A stretch of 7,133 bases of DNA from positions 1 to 7,133 of the forward strand of contig JAQGOW010000041.1 in the NCBI GenBank assembly GCA_028293405.1. Reading direction: 5' to 3'. The position numbers and the translations under genes were made by a program. Of the stretch, positions 1 to 5,264 are shown piece after piece. The notes below the pieces were generated by a model. That model did not search any database. It was not told the origin of the DNA and saw only the letters and a list, made by a program, of their open reading frames with translations. This DNA is from Verrucomicrobiales bacterium (GTDB lineage Bacteria; Verrucomicrobiota; Verrucomicrobiia; Limisphaerales; Palsa-1400). Every line of letters begins with the position of its first letter. The first letter of the stretch is position 1.

Positions 1-80
1 ATTTTGCATAGCGCTGTCAAATAAGTGGTTGCGCTTAAAATAGGGGGTTTGGAAGGGGGTGGGGTCACTGCCTCGAAAGT

Positions 81-127
81 CGATAAAAGATGAGAAATTA
101 CGATAAAAGATGAGAAAAGGTGAGAAA
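81..127. repeat. Direct repeat with 20/10-base spacing
   Basis: CGATAAAAGATGAGAAA occurs exactly at 81-97 and again at 101-117. A third partial TGAGAAA follows at 121-127, so the TGAGAAA core sits at 91, 111 and 121. The spacing is about one and two helical turns, which would put the cores on the same DNA face and could suit a protein-binding site. It could equally be slippage-generated low-complexity sequence. No gene starts within 500 bases to the right. Confidence 0.65.
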
Positions 128-434
128 TGGTGGAGTTGAGGTTTGATCGCTGTCATCGCGGCGCGAGGTGTGGTCGCGATGTGTGTACAGAGCGCTGTTG
201 TGATTTGCTTCCGTTGTTCCCAATTGGTTTTGCGCGTTTTCATATTCATCGGAAAATCCGGCGACAATGCCGCAATTCCATATGCCATCGTGCCATGTAG
301 TTGCTGTTTGTCGAAAACTGTAGAGACAGGAGAGAGAGGAAGTAGAGGAAAGAGAGAAACCGCACTTTTTTGCGGAAAAATGGTAGCGGGTTAGGTGGTT
401 GGCATGGGTCGTGCCTAGTGGGGAAGGGGATTAA

Positions 435-466
435 CGCAAAGGCGCAAAGATGCAAAGGCGCAAAGG
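435..466. repeat. 8-nt tandem repeat, four units
   Basis: Four consecutive octamers occur without a gap: CGCAAAGG (435-442), CGCAAAGA (443-450), TGCAAAGG (451-458) and CGCAAAGG (459-466). I recall this type of element as dispersed through intergenic regions of Verrucomicrobiota, where it produces spurious small frames. That family membership is from memory and was not checked here. Confidence 0.75.
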
Positions 467-490
467 AGGAAGGATTTTTACAGGAGGAAA

Positions 491-536
491 CGGAGGGAAC
501 GGAGGACGGGAGGATTAACCACCAAGGCACCAAGAT
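491..536. repeat. Degenerate 8-nt-period repeats (CGGAGGGA and ACCAAGGC types)
   Basis: CGGAGGGA (491-498) is followed directly by ACGGAGGA (499-506). After a short gap, ACCAAGGC (521-528) is followed by ACCAAGAT (529-536). Each is a two-unit array with the same 8-base period as the neighbouring four-unit array, but with a different core. Together they form a composite of unrelated short-period repeats ending about 120 bases before the BON-domain gene. Confidence 0.5.
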
Positions 537-657
537 TAAGAAGACCAGAGAGGCACAAGGAGGGAAGAGGCTGAACTACGGAAACAATGGCGTGCGGCAG
601 GCACAAAGTGGTTCCTATTCTTCGGAGCGGGTTGGCCCCTATGGAAAGGTTTGACTG

Positions 658-1128
658 ATGGGGCGATGCTTAGTCATGCATGTGGCAAAGTGGGTTGGTG
701 TTGGATTGTTGTGCGCAGGTTTGGGGACTGTGAGTGGGCGAGCTGCGGATGAGACGAATCAGCCACCCGGAGCAGAGGCTTCCGCGAATATTTCTGAATC
801 GGCGGGAGCGACGACGGGCTCGAATGCGGATGCCAATAATACTTCCAAGAACAAACGAGATCGTGACGACGCGACTTTAACTCCCGGGAATCAGGGCCAC
901 AGCAAGGCGGATCGAGAAATGACGGCGAAGATTCGCCGGGCGATTGTCAAAAATGATCAACTCTCGATGACGGCCAGGAATATCAAAATCATCACGGTGG
1001 ATGGTAAAGTCACGTTGCGCGGGCCGGTGAAGACGTCTGAGGAACGTTCGGTCATCGATGACATCGTCAAAGAAGTGAAACCGAGTTCGGTGGATAATCA
1101 GTTGGAAGTGGAAGGGGCGAAGAAGTAG
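658..1128 (+). CDS. Secreted BON-domain protein
   Basis: This is a 156-residue exported protein with one BON domain. BON domains (as in OsmY and related periplasmic proteins) are small alpha/beta modules linked to envelope binding and osmotic or other stress. Residues 1-29 read as a signal peptide: a short N-terminus with Lys11, a hydrophobic run from about 12 to 24, and cleavage near SGRA-ADE. Residues 31-80 are a polar, Ala/Asn/Thr-rich linker. The BON domain spans about 84-153, with the predicted helix SKADREMTAKIRRAI, the strand IKIITVDGKVTLRGPV, a second helix TSEERSVIDDIVKEV and the closing strand VDNQLEVEG. The start at 658 is chosen because GGAAAGG at 643-649 lies 8 bases upstream; the in-frame ATG at 676 has no such site. 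OsmY has two BON copies, this protein only one. A stress gene follows 111 bases downstream. Export and fold are well supported; the physiological role is inferred. Confidence 0.9.
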   Translation: MGRCLVMHVAKWVGVGLLCAGLGTVSGRAADETNQPPGAEASANISESAGATTGSNADANNTSKNKRDRDDATLTPGNQGHSKADREMTAKIRRAIVKNDQLSMTARNIKIITVDGKVTLRGPVKTSEERSVIDDIVKEVKPSSVDNQLEVEGAKK

Positions 1129-1179
1129 CCGGGTTGTGAGGGAGACAGAGAGGACGAGGGGTTGAACTCCTCTCCCCGG

Positions 1180-1207
1180 CCCTCTCCTCCTTTGATGGAG
1201 GAGAGGG
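1180..1207. repeat. Perfect 11-bp palindrome, REP-like hairpin
   Basis: CCCTCTCCTCC (1180-1190) pairs perfectly with GGAGGAGAGGG (1197-1207) around the six-base loop TTTGAT. No U-tract follows on either strand, so it is a poor intrinsic terminator. It sits between the BON gene and the glycine-zipper gene and may modulate read-through or mRNA decay if the two are co-transcribed. I recall similar CTCTCC palindromes repeated in Verrucomicrobiota and Planctomycetota genomes, so a dispersed REP-like element is the likeliest reading. Confidence 0.75.
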
Positions 1208-1239
1208 AGAAGAAGTCGGATTAAAAAAGTGGGAGCGTT

Positions 1240-1788
1240 ATGGCGAATAAATCTGTGTTTTGTTTGGCGTTTGATGAAGGGCAGGCGATTCGGATCGTGG
1301 ATCGTTTGAAGAATGCCGGGTTTTCGAACAATGATATTTCGGTTTTGTTGCCGGACAAAAGCAGCACGCGGGAATTTGCGCACGAAAAAGGAACGAAGGC
1401 TCCAGAGGGCGCGATTACTGGCGTGGGCGCGGGCGGTGTGATCGGCGGAGCGTTAGGATGGTTGGCGGGGATTGGGGCGTTGGCGATTCCCGGGGTTGGG
1501 CCGTTTATCGCAGCGGGGCCGATTATGGCAGCGCTCAGTGGAGCGGCGGTTGGTGCGGCCACTGGAGGGATTGTTGGGAGCCTCGTCGGGATGGGGATTC
1601 CGGAGTATGAGGCTAAGCGGTATCAGAATCGGGTTCGGGAAGGGCGGATTCTAATCGCGGTGCATTCGGAGAATTCGGACCAGACGCGCACTGCAAAGCA
1701 GATTTTTGAGGAAGCGGGGGCGGAGGATATTGCGACGGCGGGGGAGGCGGCTGTTAGCGAAAGGGATAGTGAGAAGGCCGAAGTTTAA
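1240..1788 (+). CDS. Glycine-zipper general-stress-like protein (YflT/GSP17M type)
   Basis: This 182-residue protein has three parts. Residues 4-39 form a strand-helix-strand unit (SVFCLAFDEGQAIRIVDRLKNAGF onward, ending ISVLLPD), like the N-terminus of general stress protein 17M/YflT relatives. Residues 57-119 are a long Gly/Ala-rich hydrophobic segment with many GxxxG spacings and the sequence IPGVGPFIAAGP. Residues 120-167 give a second alpha/beta unit (RILIAVHSENSDQTRTAKQIFEEAGAEDI) that resembles the first. The acidic tail 171-182 looks disordered. Proteins of this layout recur in many bacteria as stress-induced or hypothetical proteins; their biochemical role is not established. There is no signal peptide, so the glycine zipper either inserts in the inner membrane or packs as a hairpin in the cytosol. 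GGGAG at 1231-1235 lies only 4 bases before the ATG, a short but usable spacing. The same strand and short spacer suggest co-transcription with the BON gene. Confidence 0.85.
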   Translation: MANKSVFCLAFDEGQAIRIVDRLKNAGFSNNDISVLLPDKSSTREFAHEKGTKAPEGAITGVGAGGVIGGALGWLAGIGALAIPGVGPFIAAGPIMAALSGAAVGAATGGIVGSLVGMGIPEYEAKRYQNRVREGRILIAVHSENSDQTRTAKQIFEEAGAEDIATAGEAAVSERDSEKAEV

Positions 1789-1801
1789 GGAAGAGAAGGC
1801 G

Positions 1802-1833
1802 AACGTCGAACGTTCAACATCCAACGTCCAACG
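1802..1833. repeat. 7-nt-period AAC repeat, copy 1
   Basis: Consecutive heptamers occur: AACGTCG, AACGTTC, AACATCC, AACGTCC, then AACG. The 18 bases AACATCCAACGTCCAACG at 1816-1833 recur exactly at 3272-3289. The two copies flank the lysine aminomutase gene in the same orientation. They differ by the position of the AACGTTC unit, so the arrays look modular rather than copied whole. A direct pair of GAATCCGA (1837-1844 and 1851-1858) follows immediately. Confidence 0.75.
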
Positions 1834-1894
1834 GAAGAATCCGAAATTCTGAATCCGATATTTAATTCGGACGCTTGCTCATTACTCAAGTGCT

Positions 1895-1918
1895 GCGGCT
1901 GGTCTGCGACACAGCCGC
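1895..1918. repeat. GC-rich hairpin in convergent spacer
   Basis: GCGGCTG (1895-1901) pairs perfectly with CAGCCGC (1912-1918) around a ten-base loop. It lies between two genes transcribed toward each other, just 14 bases past the stop codon of the aminomutase on the minus strand. That position suits a bidirectional terminator, but no T-run follows on either strand. The surrounding TGCTGCGGCTGGTCTGCGAC sequence is one I recall as a common dispersed element in Verrucomicrobiota, so a mobile-type palindromic repeat is equally likely. Confidence 0.5.
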
Positions 1919-1932
1919 GCTCCGGTGCGACG

Positions 1933-3168
1933 TCAGACGTATTCTGCTTCTTCTACTTTTAGCGCCTTCTTGGTCGGCGTGCCGTCTCGGGCTTCGGGAT
2001 ATTCGAAAATTTTTCCTTCGAAATTGCGCAGGACGATGCGGTCGTTGTTGTGACTCAACACGTATTCCGGATTGATGGGGACTTTGCCGCCGCCACCGGG
2101 GGCGTCGATGACGTATTGGGGGACGGCGTAGCCGGTAGTGTGACCGCGCAGTTCTTGCATGATTTCCAGACCTTTGCGGACGCTGGCGCGTAAATGCGCG
2201 GAGCCGCTGATGAGGTCGCACTGATATAAATAGTATGGCTTCACGCGGCAGAGCAGTAGCTTCTGCACGTGCGCACGCATGGTCAGCGGGTCGTCGTTGA
2301 CGTGGCGCAACAGGACGGATTGGTTGCCCATCGGGATGCCGGCGTCGGCGAGGCGACCAAGGGCGTCGCGAACTTCGGTGGTCAATTCGCGCGGGTGATT
2401 GGAATGAATGCTGACGAACAGCGGATGAAATTTTTTCAGCGTCGCGCAAAGCTCAGGCGTGATGCGTTGCGGAAGGAAAATTGGGATGCGCGTGCCGATA
2501 CGGATGAATTCCAGATGAGGAATGGCTCTCAATCGGGCGAGCAAATACTCGAGTTTTTCGTCGTTGAAGAGCAACGGGTCGCCACCACTCAAGAGGACGT
2601 CGCGGACGGCTTTGTTGCCGGCGATGTAATCGATTTGGCGATCGAATTCTGGATGGAAATCGTAGCCGCTGGCGTTGCTGACCAGGCGCGAGCGAGTGCA
2701 ATAACGGCAGTAGGACGCGCAGCGATCGGTGACGAGCATCAGGACGCGGTCGGGATAGCGATGGACCAAGCCGGGCACCGGTGAGTGCGAGTCTTCGCCG
2801 CATGGATCGGACATTTCCCAAGGCGCGGTGTTGGCTTCGCCTCCGCGCGGGATGACTTGCCAACGAATCGGGCAATTTTCGTCCGCAGCATCGATCAGGT
2901 TGAAAAAGTAAGGCGTGATCGCGACCGAAAGTTTATTGGCGGCGAACAACGCGCCGGCGTGTTCCTCGGGCGTGAGCGTCGGCAGGAACTTTTGGAGCTG
3001 GGCCAGCGAGGTGATGCGGTTGCGGAGTTGCCACTTCCAGTCGTTCCAATCTGTATCGGAAACGTTAGACCAAAACCCGCGGCCTGCTGAGTGGAACGCT
3101 TTGAGGGCGTTCAGTTTAGCGGAATCAGCCTGGCTGCCGGCTTTTGCCACGATGCTATGACTGCTCAT
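1933..3168 (-). CDS. kamA: Lysine 2,3-aminomutase (radical SAM/PLP)
   Basis: This 411-residue cytosolic enzyme should convert L-lysine to (S)-beta-lysine using a [4Fe-4S] cluster, S-adenosylmethionine and PLP. The radical SAM motif CASYCRYC has its cysteines at 150, 154 and 157, and LSGGDPL is at 193-199. Compared with the Clostridium subterminale enzyme (recalled sequence), a constant offset of 25 places all key residues: Arg159 (carboxylate), Asp318 in YQCDLI and Asp355 in VIDAPGGGGK (side-chain amine), and Lys362 (PLP Schiff base). The two Asp favour lysine over glutamate, and the intact VIDAPGGGGK region argues against the shorter EF-P modifier EpmB. The clostridial zinc ligands are missing: its Cys268 is Asp293 here, and the C-terminal cysteine cluster is replaced by a Lys/Glu-rich tail. 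No beta-lysine acetyltransferase (ablB) is present in the window, so the fate of the product is unknown. The ATG at 3168 has no Shine-Dalgarno sequence but follows a good promoter candidate. Confidence 0.93.
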   Translation of the reverse strand: MSSHSIVAKAGSQADSAKLNALKAFHSAGRGFWSNVSDTDWNDWKWQLRNRITSLAQLQKFLPTLTPEEHAGALFAANKLSVAITPYFFNLIDAADENCPIRWQVIPRGGEANTAPWEMSDPCGEDSHSPVPGLVHRYPDRVLMLVTDRCASYCRYCTRSRLVSNASGYDFHPEFDRQIDYIAGNKAVRDVLLSGGDPLLFNDEKLEYLLARLRAIPHLEFIRIGTRIPIFLPQRITPELCATLKKFHPLFVSIHSNHPRELTTEVRDALGRLADAGIPMGNQSVLLRHVNDDPLTMRAHVQKLLLCRVKPYYLYQCDLISGSAHLRASVRKGLEIMQELRGHTTGYAVPQYVIDAPGGGGKVPINPEYVLSHNNDRIVLRNFEGKIFEYPEARDGTPTKKALKVEEAEYV

Positions 3169-3182
3169 TTTATGTTAATGCG

Positions 3183-3211
3183 ACTATCAATTGTCGCGGG
3201 GCGAGTGTCAA
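3183..3211 (-). promoter_or_regulatory. Candidate sigma-70 promoter for kamA
   Basis: On the minus strand TTGACA (3211-3206) is a perfect -35 hexamer. Exactly 17 bases further is GATAGT (3188-3183), matching four of six -10 positions. Transcription would start near 3176, giving a leader of only about 8 bases before the ATG at 3168. This agrees with the absence of a ribosome-binding site and suggests near-leaderless initiation. The hexamers are seen directly; promoter activity is inferred. Confidence 0.45.
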
Positions 3212-3264
3212 GTTGAGGGAAAACAGGAATTGGAGGAAAGGCTAAAGGCTAATCAGGAAACGCG

Positions 3265-3324
3265 AACGTCGAACATCCAACGTCCAACGTTCAACTTTGA
3301 ACGACAGAGCGTTGGATGTTCGCG
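3265..3324. repeat. 7-nt-period AAC repeat, copy 2, with foldback arm
   Basis: Six heptamers follow one another: AACGTCG, AACATCC, AACGTCC, AACGTTC, AACTTTG and AACGACA (3265-3306). The element then folds back: CGAACATCCAACG (3270-3282) pairs perfectly with CGTTGGATGTTCG (3310-3322), and inside it CGTTCA (3288-3293) pairs with TGAACG (3298-3303) around the tetraloop ACTT. The structure begins only a few bases after the stop codon of the RG-rich gene on the minus strand and could act as a 3'-end hairpin for it. There is no U-tract. It shares 18 identical bases with the copy on the other side of kamA. Confidence 0.75.
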
Positions 3325-3328
3325 ACAA

Positions 3329-5080
3329 TTATTGATTTGTGCCAGCAGTGGCTTCGGCTTGCGCCGGCTCGGCTGGTGCGCCTTGGTCGGGCGCTGATTC
3401 GGTTGCCACGGCCAATGATTCGGTTGGAACCTCGACGGGTGCGGCGTTGGTCTCGGCATTTGCTTGAGGCGCGGCTTCGGCGGCAGCGGCTTCTGTTGTT
3501 GCAGGAGCTGGGGCGGCTTTAGCCGGCTTCGGCGGCGGTTTCGGAAGCGGCTTTTTAGCGGTCTCGAGAATCGCGTTGGCGAATTCTATGACGTGGCCTT
3601 GATGGATCAACCAATGTAGATCGGCAATGAGCACGGATTGTTCCGGAGTCGGCGCAGGTGCGGCGGCAGGTGCAGCCGGAGCGGCGGCTTGGGCCGGTTG
3701 ATCGCCGTTGACTGCGGGAGCTTCGGCGGCAGGAGCAGGAGTCGGCGTTGCCGGTGCTGCTGCTGGTGCGGGCGATGGCGCGAGTGCCTGGATGAGCTTG
3801 CGACGAGTGCACTTCGGGCTCTTGTTGATGAACTCGACAATTTTGCGCACGCCTTCGGAAACTGGCGTTGCTTCGAGGTCGAGATAATGCGGGCGCGCGA
3901 CGGAAACGTGCGTGACCGTTTTGTTGACCTTAAAGAATTGCAGGCCTTCGGACGCGAGTTTTTGGCTCAGGGTCGTCGCAAGTTTTAACGGGAAACGATG
4001 TTGTTCTTCCCACGCGGCGCGCATGGCGCGTTGCAAGTCGTTGGACTTGAGTTCACGGCTGGCGGGGCCACCCATGGTGTAAGTCTCGACCGGCTTGATG
4101 ATGGTCGCGAGATGCGTTTCGCGGAAATGTTTTTCGACTTCTTCGCGACTGGTCAAGCGCTTGGGCTCGGGGACGTTGAGGCAATCATATTCAGTGCGGA
4201 AGCTGCGGTCTTCGATCCACTTCTTCACGACGGCTTCGTCTTTCACGATTTTCACGCGCGCCTTGAACTGGTCAAAGGGGATACGCGCAAAACGTTCCTG
4301 ATGCAGCTTGTGCAACTGGTTTTGGTAATCGTGATAATTCGGTGGGCCGAGGATGGCACCGCTCATGCCGCATTGGGCCACGAAAGTGTAAACGCCTTTT
4401 GGCGGTTCGATCGCGGTGCGTTCGGCTTTATAGAACGTAGCAAAATGTTTGTTCAGGACGTGATTGACGGCTTCCTGTTCGGAGAGCCACAAGGTGTCGT
4501 CGAGCGCACAAAGGAAAAGCGGTTGAACGACCTGGCCGTCTTTTTTTCGCGTATCGAATCTGACGAGCTGGCGCTCGGGTTTCTGCAAAATTAATTGCGC
4601 GATGTCGAATAGCGGATAGGCGCGGCCGGTCGTGCGAATCTGGCGACCGAGCACGTCGATGGCTGTGTCGTCGGGCAGGAAAGTGATTTCAATTTCCGGC
4701 AAGGGCAACGGTTCGCGACGTTCCGGACGGTCGCCGGGTCTGCCGCCACGGAAATCGGGACGAGGGCCGCCTTGACCGCCGCCACGTTGATCACCGCCAC
4801 GGTCTGAACGAGGTCCGCCCGGGCGATTGCCACGAAATTGTTGGCCACCACCGCCACCACCACCAGGTCCGCCGGGCCCGCGAGGGGCGCCGCCTCCGCC
4901 AAACGCTGGCGGGCGGTCACGACGTGGACCACGATCGCGATCCCCACCGCGACCACGGCCGCGTTCGGCGCGATCTTCGCCGGTGTGACCGGCGTATTTA
5001 TTAAGGGCAGGAGATTCTTGAGCCCATGCGGGCAAAAAAAGCTTCTCTAAATCCAATTCGGAATCTGGCGACACACTCAT
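3329..5080 (-). CDS. RG-rich, Pro/Ala-rich conserved hypothetical protein
   Basis: I do not recognise a named family for this 583-residue protein. Residues 1-34 are a short acidic/hydrophobic start. Residues 35-122 are a disordered Arg/Gly/Asp-rich tract with many RGG and GGP groups and a seven-glycine run, as in RNA-binding RGG boxes. Residues 126-405 form a globular core without a motif I can name; it contains FLPDDTAIDVLGRQIR, PLFLCALDD and a charged helical part. Residues 407-434 (VRKIVEFINKSP, then TRRKLIQAL) and 480-510 (VLIADLHWLIHQGHVIEFANA) read as the two halves of a winged helix, separated by a 45-residue Pro/Ala linker. Residues 511-583 are a second Pro/Ala-rich, acidic tail. There is no signal peptide, so it is cytosolic. 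A role in RNA or DNA binding is inferred from the RGG tract and possible winged helix. No clear Shine-Dalgarno precedes the ATG at 5080. kamA lies 160 bases downstream on the same strand, with its own promoter candidate. Confidence 0.85.
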   Translation of the reverse strand: MSVSPDSELDLEKLFLPAWAQESPALNKYAGHTGEDRAERGRGRGGDRDRGPRRDRPPAFGGGGAPRGPGGPGGGGGGGQQFRGNRPGGPRSDRGGDQRGGGQGGPRPDFRGGRPGDRPERREPLPLPEIEITFLPDDTAIDVLGRQIRTTGRAYPLFDIAQLILQKPERQLVRFDTRKKDGQVVQPLFLCALDDTLWLSEQEAVNHVLNKHFATFYKAERTAIEPPKGVYTFVAQCGMSGAILGPPNYHDYQNQLHKLHQERFARIPFDQFKARVKIVKDEAVVKKWIEDRSFRTEYDCLNVPEPKRLTSREEVEKHFRETHLATIIKPVETYTMGGPASRELKSNDLQRAMRAAWEEQHRFPLKLATTLSQKLASEGLQFFKVNKTVTHVSVARPHYLDLEATPVSEGVRKIVEFINKSPKCTRRKLIQALAPSPAPAAAPATPTPAPAAEAPAVNGDQPAQAAAPAAPAAAPAPTPEQSVLIADLHWLIHQGHVIEFANAILETAKKPLPKPPPKPAKAAPAPATTEAAAAEAAPQANAETNAAPVEVPTESLAVATESAPDQGAPAEPAQAEATAGTNQ

Positions 5081-5264
5081 GAGAAATCGTTATTGTGGGT
5101 TCTTTCGGTTGGTTTGAACCGGCCGTCCCCGAAAAAGCGTCGGGGCTGAGGAGAACACCGCTGTAATTTCATATAGCATGTAGGGGCTCGGGCCGGATTG
5201 CAAGTGCAGGAGTAAGGCTGAATACCGGTTGAAACGAGGGCGCGATTTGCGGAGACTTGGGGCA
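5081..5264. other. Divergent intergenic region
   Basis: These 184 bases separate the divergently transcribed RG-rich gene and the secreted hydrolase, so promoters for both should lie here. The only clear structure is a hairpin at 5127-5145. A TTGCAA at 5198-5203 has no convincing -10 at the right distance (AATACC at 5221-5226 matches three of six positions), so I do not assign a promoter. Confidence 0.5.
5127..5145. repeat. Small GC hairpin CCCCGA/TCGGGG
   Basis: CCCCGA (5127-5132) pairs with TCGGGG (5140-5145) around the seven-base loop AAAAGCG. It lies about 47 bases before the RG-rich gene on the minus strand and 120 before the hydrolase. It could be an operator half-site pair, a 5'-leader hairpin of the minus-strand gene, or a dispersed palindrome; no T-run follows. 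Confidence 0.5.

Larger units (their letters stand above)
1..657. other. Gene-free spacer with short-period repeats
   Basis: This stretch has no open frame with credible coding character. All three plus-strand frames meet stops within the first 43 bases, so at most a dozen codons of an upstream gene could enter from the left. The few small frames inside it read through repeats and give low-complexity peptides without a recognisable domain. It contains a 20-base direct repeat (81-117), a purine-rich tract (about 318-359), and 8-nt-period arrays (435-466 and 491-536), which are listed separately. A weak TAAAAT box lies at 36-41 without a matching -35. I see no clear RNA gene or terminator. Confidence 0.6.

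Noticed and set aside
81..117. Possible CRISPR-like repeat
   Set aside because: There are only two full copies, separated by three bases, with no spacers and no cas genes in the window.
360..375. Short hairpin CCGCA/TGCGG with T-rich loop
   Set aside because: The stem is only five base pairs, the T-run is in the loop rather than after the stem, and no gene ends nearby.
143..654. Small plus-strand frames in the first spacer (143-394 and 370-654)
   Set aside because: The first uses a TTG start without a ribosome-binding site. The second translates the 8-nt repeats into low-complexity peptide. Neither shows a domain or signal.
877..1383. Minus-strand open frame of 168 codons
   Set aside because: It overlaps the end of the BON gene and the start of the stress gene in antisense, reads through the palindrome, and gives an Arg-rich sequence without a domain.
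1933..3168. Reading the aminomutase as the EF-P modifier EpmB or a glutamate aminomutase
   Set aside because: EpmB is shorter and differs at the lysine-binding loop, whereas this protein keeps VIDAPGGGGK. Both Asp residues that select lysine are present, which disfavours glutamate. No EF-P or epmA gene is in the window.
4541..4547. Run of seven T (A7 in the sense strand of the RG-rich gene), a possible frameshift site
   Set aside because: The gene remains open and coherent across it in one frame, and no downstream pseudoknot or alternative frame of interest is evident. A similar T7 in the sense strand at 5040-5034 is also read through normally.
5198..5226. Possible promoter for the hydrolase (TTGCAA, 17 bases, AATACC)
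   Set aside because: The -10 matches only three of six positions, below what I would accept in a sequence of this length.
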